Assembly: GCF_047663525.1 (NCBI RefSeq)
Contig: NC_092587.1
Span: forward strand, 40,167,001-40,231,000
Source of the DNA: Anas platyrhynchos
Taxonomy: Eukaryota; Chordata; Aves; Anseriformes; Anatidae
Length of the DNA: 64,000 nt
Direction of reading: 5' to 3'
Within the stretch, counting starts at the first letter, position 1. Every line of letters starts with the position of its first letter. Of this stretch, positions 1 through 12,070 are shown piece after piece. Made by a program: the position numbers and the translations under genes. The notes under the pieces were generated by a model that did no database searches, had not been told where the DNA came from, and saw only the letters and a list, made by a program, of their open reading frames with translations.

Positions 1-2169
1 TGGGCAAAAAAAAATGTGTGCAGGGCAGAGAAGGCCTTTTCCCCTATCCCCACTGCAGGGGAATTATGACATTTCCTTACATTACAGGCGTGTTGTCAGG
101 CTAGGGGCACATAAACCCAGGTGCCAGCCAAAACACAGGCCGCTATCCACGCAAATACAAATGGCAGAGAAGGACTCATCCCCCCCAAAATCTCCTGCTA
201 TGAAGAACTGGTCCCGCTGCACGTCTGCGACGTGGAGATGCACGTGAGCCCCGGAGGGGGAAAAGCAGAGCCCCCCTGGGAAAAGTCTTTTTCTGTAATT
301 CCCACGTCATCCGTGTTTTTCTTCCAGCATCTATTCACTGTTAATTATTGTTTCAGGCTCTACCCAGTTCTCCTGCCTTTTTCCCCAGGCAATTGCTGTG
401 AGGCACTCGAAGGTTAATGGGCCGTGGGTTTATTTTTAGCTCCACATCTCTTTAACACAGGAGAACCTGGCTGATGGCAAAATAAGCTCCTCTAGCCAGC
501 AAGAGCAATTCCTGCCTCCAGTGCCCTTCCAGATATTATTTCATGATATTTTTTTTTCAATGGAGCGATGGCAAACACCTGGTGACCTGCAGCACAAGGC
601 ACAGCACGAGGGGTTTCCAGCAGGCACCTTAACAAATGTGGAATTTGCCAAATGAAAGCAGCCTCCTGGTCCAGGCTGTGCATCTGGAGGACAACTTGCA
701 CATAGGGCTGTAGGGTGGCACAGGATCCACGGCACTAAACAGAGCCCCAAAGGGACACACTGAGTGCAGAGGCAATGATCCTAACCGAGCTACCTAGCTG
801 TGTGCACAGTGGCAGAAACCCCAGAGGTGTCCCCAAAACATGTGTCCCACCCCAAGGAGCCAGCAGGGGTACAGGTGCTGTGTGTGACCTGAGGGTTAAA
901 AGAGGGGAGAGAAAACATCCAGCCATGCCAGGAATACCAGGAATATAATTTTCTATGATGGGACATGAGTCTGCAAAAAATTGTCACAAAGGTTAGCTCT
1001 GAGTGACTGAGGTGCCACATTCCCAGCCCCTGCTATAGGTGTACGGGAAAGTCCTCAGTGCTAGATGGGACTTCTTTGAAGGTATCTGGTTGTCCATTCA
1101 AAGGAACTACAGGAAAATATGTTACAAAGACTGAATCTGGGCCTTTCAGTTTATTTTAATTTAATTCCTTCAGTTTTCATAAGGAATTGAGAGGCTGGTT
1201 GGCTGCGTCTCGGTGATAACATGGGCCTGGGTGCCTGCTGGTTTGCAGCACAAGCTGCCATGCCTGCCTGCTGGGGGCAGGGGACAGCAGGGACACTGTC
1301 CCCAAGGAGAGCACATGAGGGCACCCCAGGGGAGCAGAGCAACTCCCCTCCTCGGCCACCCTTGCCAGCCCCACCGCGGTGGGCATCCTGCTGAAGTGAC
1401 ACCGTGGCCCGTTTCTGCCTGGCAAAATGTCCCGCAGTGTGCTCAGCGTAACCCCAGCATGCCCTGACCTCAGGAACAACACGAGCAGCTCCACGTCAAC
1501 AAACATTAACGCTCTTTGAAAGCACACGTCAGACGAAAGCTGCACCAGCTGCATGTTTTCCTTCACGGCTGCTCAGCGCAGGGCGCTTTGGCTGGGCTGT
1601 GACAGGCCCAACATGGCCGTGCTCTGCACCCGCACCTTCTGACAGGGAATGTCCTGGCCACCTGCCTTGGTGCAAGCAGGCCAACACCAAGGGGGTGCAC
1701 TCCTTCAGCAGGGCTGGTTTTCCAGCCCCAGCTCCTTGCCGATGGCAGGGACAAAGCCTGCAGGGCAGGAGTGGTGCCCTGCTCCCCTCTGTGGGGTGGT
1801 GGCTGTCTGCGGCTGGCCACGGTACAGTGAGCATTGCCCTGGGATGCCCTGGGATGCTCGGGGTGCTTGTGCTCTACAAGCCTGAGCGGTGGCCACAAGG
1901 AGAAGTGCTTTCTGGTGAGCTGCTGCTTCAACCAGGAACTCTACAGCCTTATCTTCTGCCTTGAAGGACTCTGAGAAAGGAAAAACACCACCTGTGGCTG
2001 GGGAGTTCCTGACTCCCTGTTTGCCTCTCTCAGCCTGGCTCCAGATGAGAAAGGCAGGAAGGGCAAGCACTGCCTCTTCTCTTAGATACATCTCAGTAAT
2101 GAAGCAGGGAGGATCAGGAGGCAGAGATATGAAGGAGTCTCCTTCCTCGGAGACCTGCAAAAGCTGCCT
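1..2169. other. Intergenic DNA, nothing recognised
   Basis: Moderately GC-rich, unique-looking sequence. Open frames up to about 175 codons (for example 1,705-2,232 minus) overlap others in several frames, lack family motifs and run into the CR1 tail, so none is called. Confidence 0.5.
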
Positions 2170-2262
2170 GGACTTGGTCCTGCTGGCTCTGCAAGGGGGT
2201 TGGACCAGGTGAATGTCAGAGGTCCCTTCCAACCCCAGTCATTCTGCAATCCTGTGACAGGA
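2170..2262 (+). mobile_element. CR1 LINE 3' tail fragment
   Basis: GGGGGTTGGACCAGGTGAAT followed by GTCAGAGGTCCCTTCCAACC and CATTCTGCAATCCTGTGA matches the 3' end of avian CR1 elements, with drift in the terminal octamer repeats. Confidence 0.85.
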
Positions 2263-2524
2263 GAACAAACCCTGTCCTGTTGGAACTGCTTTTGTCCATA
2301 GCAAGGAGACCTGCGTGGGCTTTGCCCAGGCCTGGACATGGCTCAGCGTGTCCTTCCCACTTCATGTCTGGCATGTGGCTGTGCAGGGCCTCTCTGAGAG
2401 GGCTCGGGCAGAAGAGGCAGCATGGGTTTGTGCCACCAAGGGTGCAAGCTCTGGCTCAGCTGGCACCTCTGGAGACAGGTGAGCAGAAGGGACTAGGGCA
2501 GGGCACTGGGAGCTTAGGCTGGGG

Positions 2525-2660
2525 TAGAGCTGCTGATGTGCAGAGACACGGAGATTTGGAGATGCTGAGATGAGGAGATGAAGAGACATGGAGGTGCAGA
2601 GATGTGTAGATGCAGAGATGTAGAGATGTCGAGGTGCTGAGATGTGGAGCTGCAGATGTC
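2525..2660 (+). repeat. GAGATG-type degenerate tandem repeat
   Basis: Around 130 bases made of short, variable units such as GGAGATG, GCAGAGATG, TAGAGATG and GCTGAGATG. A decayed minisatellite; the reading frames it keeps open are compositional. Confidence 0.75.
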
Positions 2661-5600
2661 ACTCCTCCTGCCCCGGAGCTGGAACAGGAAGCGTGAGTGA
2701 GCCCCATCCATTTTTGTTCCTGCAGTTGTGGGGTTTTAATAATGCATGATGCAGGAGAGCACTGCATACAGCTATTACTCATAAATTCCATCAAGCACAT
2801 GTGAATGAAGACCTAAATATTAAGTTTGCCCTTAGCCCTTAATAAGGAACACGTTAAGTCCCATTTGTATCAGTGGTTTCAAGTGAGAGTTCAATGGCAA
2901 AATGCTTTTGACATATTTGCCAGCTCCATAGTTTCCAGAAGTTATCTGCTGCTGCTGTGTTTTCAGCTTCCCTTCTGACTCCGAGGGCAGAGTTTGCAGG
3001 CGTGATCTCCAAGAAGGGACATCCCCAGTTACCTGGCTGCTGGAGGCTGGCCTCCAGGATGGCACAGTGCAGACACTGGGAGCTATGTCCCGCTGCTGGC
3101 TGCTCTGGGGAAAGCCCAGGGACAGGCAGGAGAAGGGCAGGGATTCATCCACTCCTGTTGATGCCAACCCATTTCCCTTTTCAGGGTTTAACCTGTACGC
3201 TAGGAGGTCCTGGGTGCAAGCTCATGACTGAACTGACAGGACATGAGGTTGAATACAAAGCCCTTCCCTGATGGGTGGAGATGTCACAGAACTGGGGGGC
3301 TTTGGTTCACACTTCATGTCCACACATCTCCATCAGCTTGTGGGATGGAAGCTCCCTGCTGGTGGAGACCACTTCACTCTGTGAAAGCTGCTTTGCCAAA
3401 TTTCCCAGTGTGTTTTATATCTTTTTGCATTTTTGAAGCAGGAGCACTCCACCACAGATACTCTTCCATTTTCTTGTTTTCCTTCCCTGCCGTTGACAAT
3501 GATTCAGATCCACCGAGGGCAGAAAAGCCACCCAAGAACATAAATTGTGAAATGTAACGCTCAGTAATTAAATAAAAACTTGCATGGAGATTAGCCAATT
3601 TTCTGTGATTAATAACAAACTATAAGCTTTATTAATGAGCATTTCAACCAAGGAATGCATTTTCCAAGTCTATAAAATATCTGCTATGGTTTCCTGAGTT
3701 CCTTCATAGTCCTATAATTATAGAAGCCTGACGTGTTTTTATCTCCATAATGTAATTGTCAGCTGGGATCAGGAAGAAATTTGTCCTTATGTTATACAGC
3801 CCTGTCCCAGGTGTATTAGTGAGGGGGGTTGTGCTCAGAAACATGCCACTGCTGAAGAGATATGAGACCGGTGGTGAGTTCTGGTATCACAGTTTGTGCA
3901 CTCCTCTGTGATCAGGGCATGGGATGTGGCTGTGGAGTCCTGGCCTCTGTGTCAATGGGATCTTGGTCCTTACCCACAAATGTGTTACGCTATGTTATGC
4001 TAAATTTGCTTTGTTTTCATTCTATGCACAGAGAGAAATGAGAAATGAGGAGTAAGTGCCTGACGAGAGGAGTATCCTGGGAGTTTCTGCTGGGGCAGGC
4101 CTGCACCAGCGGGCTGCATGGCTGGGCTGCAATACAAGGAGACCATGTACCATGTACGGCTGACCATGACCAGGTACGGGCTAGGCTCAGAAGCAAGGAA
4201 AAAGAAGAAGGGTGTTGGTGGGTGAGGGGCTTCCACCCCTGCAGCAGCATTGCAGGGAGCATCAGCAAGGCCAGGGCTTTGCCAGCGAAGGCAGGTAGCT
4301 TCTGAGGGCCACCATCCTGCAGCATCAGCATCAGGGATGTACCTCTGGGACATGGCTGGAGATGGATGGTGCTGTGAGGAGACACCTGAGGGCAAAGTCC
4401 TTCCCCCTGCCCTGATGGTCCCCGTCAGGTCGCTGCAGGAGGCACAGCATCCGCACAGCCCAGTTCCTTGACACCTTTCCAACAGAAGTGAACATTACTT
4501 AAATGGGCTGGAGGTGTTATGAGGTGATTCCCCAAACTTAAGATGCAGATGCTGAAGGAGCAGTTAGTGATAAATAAATGATGTGACAAAAAGGAACAGG
4601 AGTGCATGTGCCAGCGCTTCCATGTCTCACACACACGGGCTCGCTCGCCTGCACAGCACAGATTTTCCATGCCAGCTCCTCACAGCCTTTCTTTTCTTTA
4701 TCCTTTCTGCTTCGTACTCATATGACCCTCCCAGTTATCCCTTGCATTGCAGATTGCTCAGACTGACCCATCTTTCAGATAATTTACTTACGCTCTTTCT
4801 TTGCAGTGCTGATCTTAGCAGAAATTGCAAAGTGCCTGTTTTTCTGCCTGTGCAGCAGCAAAAGGGGGGCACAGCACTCACGGAGCTGTTCTCACAGCCC
4901 TCAGACACACAACTAATCCTGCTGCCTTCATGTAAATGAAAAGTGCAGGAACAGACCCTTAAGGGCTAGTAAATACTCTACTCATGTTAATATTTATTCA
5001 TTCTCATTTGGCAACTCAGCTTGCATGTTGATATGTAAATGCGGGAACGGAGGCATGGGGGGAGCAGAGCATCTTGCCAGCTTGGAGCTGGTGAGCACAC
5101 AGACCAAGCAAATGGTGACATGGACATCTCCATCCCCACCTGATTTTCCTGCTTGGATTGCAGACTCCTTGGGGCTGGGTTATCAGCTGAGCACACCTCT
5201 GTTACGGCTGGGACTGGAGATAGCCGATAACAACAGGTGGTATTAATTCCCCTGAAAGTTAATTGCTGGATGTTCATCTCCATGGATGATTCATTATTAA
5301 TGGTCTCAGCATGAACATGGCTTTTTTTTTTCCTTTTTTTTTTCTTTTCTCTGTAGTCCCTTTTAAATTCACTTACACAGATATTTTTTTTTCTTTTTCT
5401 TTTTTGTAGAGACAGTTTGTAGAAAAAGAGTTGCTGAATGAACATGTCACTGGCTTGTCACTTCTCCATTCTTCTCCGTGTCTCTGCCCTTCCTTTAATA
5501 GTCTGAACCAATTTTGGAAAAGTCTCTGATGCCATTGATGATACATTGCCTCAGAGAACCAGCTAATAGTCAACGTGGGCACACGGCTTGCTGCACGGTC

Positions 5601-6164
5601 ACTGCTAATGAAAGAGCAATGTGAGTATGGGCAGCACTGGCAAGAACCTGATTATGAGTTGTACATGCTGCCACTGCTGTTCAAAAAATCCCATTTTAGT
5701 ACTTTTATTTTTAACCCTATTAAACTGACATGCTGCTGATAGATCCCACACCTTTTAAAGAGACATTTCAGGCTGCACCAAAGGCAGCTATCACGTACAG
5801 AGGCACTGAAGACGTGACAAAAGAAAGAGGTGAATTTATTTTAAAAAATGGTGGCTTACAAGGAGAGTACTTCCCATCTGCTCAGGGTGGCCCAGCCCTG
5901 CTCCCAGCACTCCTGCTGGAGCAGGGGGATGTCCTCACCACATTTGCTTATGCAGCAGTAGCAGGGATGACGAATGGCCAGCCTGGTACCTTTGTCTCTT
6001 CCATCAGCTTCCATGAGAGTGAGGAAAAACTCAGGCAGGATGAATCTGCAAAATCCCGGGCTGCAGTCCTCTGTGGGTTTCAGCATCTGACAGATTGAGA
6101 AGAAAAATCAACACGTGAAACCTAGCCAGGCTTGAAAGATATTGAGTAAAAGTGAGTGGTGTTA
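2661..6164. other. Intergenic DNA between CR1 fragments
   Basis: Apart from the AT-rich candidate element at 3,545-3,790 and a T-rich stretch at about 5,321-5,406, nothing was recognised. Confidence 0.5.
3545..3790. promoter_or_regulatory. Candidate conserved noncoding element
   Basis: A sharply bounded AT-rich block in GC-rich surroundings with CAGTAATTAAAT, GTGATTAATAAC, TTATTAATGAG and TAATTATAG, words typical of homeodomain-bound enhancers. No reading frame or repeat was recognised. Confidence 0.25.
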
Positions 6165-6740
6165 CTTAGGGATTATATTGGGTTATTTAACATCTTCTTT
6201 GTTGGTGACATGGGCAGTGGGATCAAGTGCACCCCCAGCAGGTTTGCCGATGCCACCCAGCTGTGTGGTGCGGTCCCCACACAGGAGGGCAGGGATGGCA
6301 TCCAGAGGGACCTGGGCAGGCTGAGAGGTGGGGCTGTGGGAACCTCGTGAGGTTCAACAAGGCCAAGTGCAAGGTCCTGCAGCTGGGGGGGGTCAATCCC
6401 AAGCACAAACACAGGCTGGGTGATGGGGAATGGATTGAGAGCAGCCCTGAGGAGGACGCCCTGGGGGTATTGGTTGATGAGAAACTCAACATGAGCCAGC
6501 AATGTGAGTTTGCAGCCCAGAAAGCCACCCGTGTCCTGGGCTGCACCAAAAGCAGCGTGGGCAGCAGGGTGAGGGAGGGGATTGTCCTCCTCTGCTCTGC
6601 TCTCCTGAGACCCCACCTGGAGCCTGCGTTCAGCTCTGGGGCCCCCATCACAAGAAGGACATGGACGTATTGGAGAGGGTCCAGAGGAGGGCCACAAGGA
6701 TGACCAGAGGGCTGGAGCAGCTCTCCTATGGGGGCGGATC
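6165..6740 (+). mobile_element. CR1 LINE fragment, 3' end of the reverse-transcriptase ORF
   Basis: A stretch typical of the terminal part of avian CR1 ORF2: GTGCAAGGTCCTGCAGCTGG, GAGAAACTCAACATGAGCCA, AAAGCCACCCGTGTCCTGGG, CTGAGACCCCACCTGGAGCC, AGAGGGTCCAGAGGAGGGCC. It is 5'-truncated and broken: no frame runs through it whole. The usual 3' tail is replaced after about 6,740 by a short duplication of CTCCTATGGGGG. An old, immobile copy. Confidence 0.88.
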
Positions 6741-7779
6741 TCCTATGGGGGCAGGTAGGAGAGCCATGGTAGGAGAGGCTCCGGCTGGCTGGAGGCAGGG
6801 CTAGCATCACACTCAGTGCCTCTGCTGTCGGCAGCTCCTTGTCCCGCTGCACACTGCAAGGAGCTGCTCAGGCCTCCTCACCGCAGGCTGCTCTCAGGCT
6901 GGCGCAGGAGGGCCACGCGCTGCGAACCTCGCAGTAAGCGTGCAGGCCGCTGCAGGGCAGCTGGCAGGGAGGCCTTGGCTCCTGCCCCGTCTCGCAGCCA
7001 CCCAACCAGTGTCAGGCTGTGTCACCTTGCAGGGCAGGGCCCCTGTCACCAGCCTGGGGTGCCAAAACCCAGCAGGGGCCCTTCTGTCACAGCACCCACA
7101 CAGAGCAACCCCAGGGCAAGCACGTGGATCAGCAGGCAGCTGGATGCTCTGCTTCAGACACACCCATCATAAACAAAAGCTCTCTATTTTATGGCTGACC
7201 CTCCTCATTTTACAACCGCAAATGGTAATTTATCTCTGGAGAGACTTATAAATTCGTGATGCCAAAGCCGTGGCTGTGGTTGGCAGGAGACACCTGGAAC
7301 TGGGTGCTTCTGCTCCTGTGCTTGGCCCAGTCGGGTGGCCTTCCTGCCCGAGTCACAGCAGGGCTCAGAAAAGGTAAATCCGAGTCCCAGCCCTGCCAAA
7401 CGTTTCCCCTGATCTCTGCAAGAAGGCATATAAACACCTGAGCTGCTGAATGGATTAAAAATATGACTTATGCTCTGTCTGGTCTGCTTAGACTGACCAG
7501 CCGCTTTGGGCCAAGAGATGCTTCTGAAGAGGGGCTTGTATGTCTGACCCCGTGTCTGGATGAACTCTTTTCTCCATCTATGACCATATACGACAGCCCA
7601 GGGAATAAGTGACGCACTCCTCCTGGGCTGCATTCACGTAAGAGGCTGCATAAAACACCTCTGCAGGGCGCAGGGTGCAGCAGCCCTTCTGCCAAATGGG
7701 GCTCGCAGGCTGGGACAGGCACCGCAGGCAAGCAGCTGAGATGAAAACAGGCAAGCCAGATAGTACACTACTAGTAAGA

Positions 7780-7828
7780 TATGTATGTATATATATATAA
7801 ATTATATTTTAAATATATATATATATTG
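7780..7828. repeat. AT-rich microsatellite (TA)n
   Basis: ATGTATGTATATATATATAA, an interruption, then AAATATATATATATATTG. A compound (TA)n tract. Confidence 0.85.
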
Positions 7829-10800
7829 CATATGCTTCTATACAGCTGGAGATAAAGTTGATTGGTGATGGCTGTAGAAAACAATGAGGAAACAGCGAGC
7901 TTGCCTCTCTGCCTGCCCCCATGTCATGCCCTCATGCATTGCCAGCACCCCGAAACACGACGTGCAGCTTGCTCCTGCTCATTCACCTCCAGTACCTGAT
8001 GCTGAGGTGCTGGGACAGCTCGTGCCAGCCAAAACTTCATCCTGCTGTTGCAAGCCGCAGCATGCCATCGCTGCAGCCTACCCCAGGCACAGGGGAAATG
8101 GTGACACCGGCACCTGGCAGCAGGTGACAGCTCTGCTGGGTTTTAACATGGCCTGCAAATGCAGCTGCTGAGCAGCTGCTGCATCGCCCTTAGTCAGGCT
8201 GTGTTTGCTGAATGTCACGTCAGAGAGCTTTGCTGCTGTTTTGTCAGGTCGCTGATCCTCTGTGTAACAGTTCTGCTTAGTGCTTGCTTGCTATGTCAGT
8301 GAAATGCACTGCAAAACAGGCATTTGTTCTTACAGGGGTTAGTGTGATCCAAACACAATCTAGCCCATGTTATATACATTTTTTAAGAACATATCCACAA
8401 CCTTCTGCAGAGCTGATAAGAAGAGACTTCTGGAAGTCATCAAGCTCCGTGAAAAAAAATCTTAAATTATTCCATTTGGGGAATTTCACTGGTAAGATGA
8501 CACAGACTGATGCACTTCATTCAAGTGTCCTTGAAAATACATTTTTTTTGCATCACTTTCATGTCAGGAAAGTGCTGAGAGTGCTGCTGGAAAAATTCCA
8601 GTATTCAACCTGCTCTGCCTGAAAACAGAAGCTTTCCAGCAAGAATACAAGAGCAAAGCAAAAGCCTTGATTTTTACTTTATTAATATTTGCATGAAAAT
8701 CCTCATCAGAAAACACTTAGGGGTGTGCTTGGAGATACCAGCAAGCTCTGTATGGGCAGTGGCCAGCTAGCGGTTGGGATAACATTTCCCAGTGCAAAAA
8801 GGCTCTGAACGAATATTTTGTCCCTCTTCCAAAGAAGCAGCAGCCCCTCTGAGCTGGCCAAAACTGAGGGCTGAGGCAGGAAACCTTCCCCGTGTGTCCT
8901 CGTGCAGGGTCTCACTGCTGCAGCCCTCTCCTGTTCTGCCTGCCCATGGGGCTCCCATCCCTGCCATCTCCGAGCCTCACCCGAGCAGGAGAAACACAAC
9001 TCGCTTCTTTGTCTAGAAAGTGATTTTAATTAACAGCAATTTACTTAATAGTTCTCATTTGAGCAGTGAGAAGGATTAACGTCATGCACTGAGAACACAC
9101 TCGAGTGACAAATGCGTTTCTGTTACAACATCTGATGGTGTTTCAGTTCCAGTGGGCACGGGAGGATCAGGCTCTAGTAAACGTGGTCCTGACCCAAAGC
9201 TACCTGAAGCAGGGGAATGTCTGTTCACACCACTGAGGTATTAATTACCCCGACAAACGCCTAGCCCCACTGAACTCTCCATCACCTCAGCCGATTTCCC
9301 AGCAGGGTTTGTGTGACAAGACACCATGCGTCCTGCTGAGGGGCATCTTCGTGCTGATGTCCCCAAAGCCATGCTGCCCCACAGAGGCTGCCCGTGAGCC
9401 AAAATGCGGGTGCTTTAGCCATGGTGCTTGCAGGAGGAGGGCTGGAGGAGCTCCGAGGTGAGGAAATTGCCTCCTCAGAGGTTTTGTGGCTGTGGTCACA
9501 GAGCGTGAATGAGAAGCGAGAGCCGCACATGCTGCAGGACACAGCCCCGTGTCCACGTGTGCAGAGTGAGGTGCCATGGGCGTGCTGCCCACATGCTGTG
9601 TTTTATAGCACCGTGCCCCACCCCAGTGCAGTGCTCTGGATTTGCAGAGGCTTTCTGCTTAAATTCACATGTTGCTAGCTAGCAAACATCAACTGTGCAT
9701 CTTCAAGCAGCAACAGCATCCGCTGGGCAGCGGGCGAGCGGCGGTCAGTGAGAACAGAATGGACTTGAACGAGGACGCCCCAGTTGTTCGGGCTTAGCAC
9801 TGCTCATTTCAGAGCAGGAACAGAGCCATTATCAGGGACAAAAATAAATGCCAGTTGTTGTTCAAAGCCTTCAAAACAAAAGCAGGAGCAGGGCACAGCG
9901 AGTGCCCTTCTCTTTCTGCTGCCACCTCTCCCATGAAGCAGGGGAAGACAGGCATGTGCACCCTCCGGACACATTTATTTTAGGAGCCAAACTCTGGGCT
10001 GAGCTTCAGAGGGGTAAAACGAGAACAAGCACGGGTGGCTGAGCTCTCTGGGAGCATGACAAGCGGTGTCTGCTGCCCCTTGTTGCAGGGGTGCTGCGTG
10101 GTGCCTGGGTGGACCTGAAGCTCCTCCAGCCCCATGAGGCGGCTGCGAGCCTCCTGGAGATGCTGGCTCCAGGTCAGGGAGCTGCTTGTTGTGGGAGAAG
10201 GATGGGCTTGAGGAGCACAGGAGCTGCTGGGGGGAAGGCTTGCTCAGTGCCCACCATGGGACAGTCTCCAGGGCTGGCTTCGTTGCCCCCTTGCTTGCCC
10301 TGATGCGGAGGAGCCAGGCAGAGTTCAGAGCTGCGGCTACCCACCGACCATCAGGGTGGGCTTCTCTGATCCCCAAAAGGGTCCTGCTGAATCAACAGCC
10401 TCAGAGCACATCACATAACCGTCTGTGGCATCAAAAAAATAAGCCAGCTGGTGCATGGTCCTCCAAGGAAAATAAACCCCCCTGTGCTCTTATCAGCAGG
10501 ACCATAAGGAGAGAGCTTGAGGTGACTGCAGGACAGTCAGGCAACAGAAATGACACAAACAATTCTTTAGAGATAAAGGGGGAAAAGAAACAAAGAAAAC
10601 TTTGCCAAGGCAAACACCACTGGTAGAGCACCTGGGCAAAGCAGAGCAGAAGGCATCTGGGGCTTAGGACGGGCAGACAGTGGCTGCTGCTCGGCTCTGA
10701 CTTCTCCAGGCAGTCCCTGAGCCCAGAGGAGCACAGCACAGGCTGCAGGTCACAGGGAGACCACGAGCCCATGTTTCTGGCTGCAGAAAGCAGAGGCTGA

Positions 10801-11819
10801 AAGCACAAGGACTGGGGAGGCCGGGTGGCTGTGAGGGGCTGCAAGGTGAGCTGCTCCTTTGCAGTTCTCCTCCTGCGGTTCAAAGGATGGGAATTGTTCA
10901 AACCCAGCTGGGTTTCCACAGGAGAAAACCCCAAACGGTGCTGCTCCAGGGCTCTGATATACTGCAGGCACAGTTCCTACAGCTGCATTGCAACCCAAAC
11001 CAAGGGCTCTAACTCGCTGGCAGGCAGGCTGGGGCTGGATGGTGTCACCACATCTAGCACCATGGGGTAGCAGCAGAAGAGGATTTTGGAGGAGTCCAGT
11101 CCTGAGAACTTGTGGCTGGAGCTGTGCCCCCAGTGAGGCTGTTTCCATGGGGTTTTGGAGCAGGCAACCCTGCTGGCTCTGCTCTCCTAAAGCTTTGTTC
11201 TGGATTCAGTTTCTTAGGATGAAAAAAATCATTACAGCGGCTGAGCTCCCAGAGCATAACATCTGTTTGTCATCCGAGGCCAAGAGAGATAAGGAGAGGA
11301 AGAGAGAGAAACAGAAAGCCGGGGGTGCACAAGGCAGGGAAAAAAGTAGAATTAAGCCAGTGCAGCACTCCCTTTTCCCAGCCCGGTGCTCACGCAGGAG
11401 TCAGGTAGGTAATGCAAAGCCTGGCTCCTGAGTAGGATCTCTCTGGAGCTGCCCATCCTGGTGTGGCTCTCCAGCCAGCAGTGATGTCCCCGGCCAGCAA
11501 AGCAGAGCTGGATGTTCTCCTCTTACCTGCTGTAGGAGATCCCGCGTCCTCCGCCTCCTTAACTGGTAAAAGCTGCCTGCACGTGGATGAGGCACCTGGA
11601 GAAACTCCCGCTTTTTGGGGAGATTTTTGGTTGCAAGCCACCCACAGGTGCCAGCTTGTGACTCCCAGCTCTGCCCTACAGTCAGCTCAGCTGGAAATGG
11701 ACAGGAAGATTTACTTGTTTCACTCTATTTTCTCCGTTATTTCCTATTTATTCAATACAGGCAGCGTTGCTCATCCTATAACATTTCTTAATGACAAGGG
11801 AGAAAGAGCATGACAGAGA

Positions 11820-12070
11820 TTCATTCACGCAGAGCAAAATTTATGTGGAAGTCTCTGTTTATTTACTGTGAAAAGAATTAAATTAAAACCAGAAGGGAAA
11901 GAATCGAAACTGAGAAAAAAATTCTCCAGAGACTTTCTCCTCCCTCGGAATAGGACGCCTGACTGTCCTTTCAATTTACTGCTCCGCTCTAAGTGACTGC
12001 AGCAGATTTATGCCAGTGTAAGGGAGCTATTAATTAGCCCCTGAGATTTATTTTCCTCTGGAAGAATGCA
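11820..12070. promoter_or_regulatory. Candidate conserved noncoding element
   Basis: Repeat-free AT-rich stretch with GAATTAAATTAAAACC, TTCAATTTACTG and GCTATTAATTAGCCC, set in GC-rich DNA. Texture only; no direct evidence of function. Confidence 0.22.

Noticed and set aside
1705-2232. 175-codon minus-strand frame
   Set aside because: Runs into the CR1 tail, overlaps other frames and has no recognisable motif.
6227-6852. Open frames of 158 and 209 codons
   Set aside because: These are pieces and antisense shadows of the CR1 fragment.
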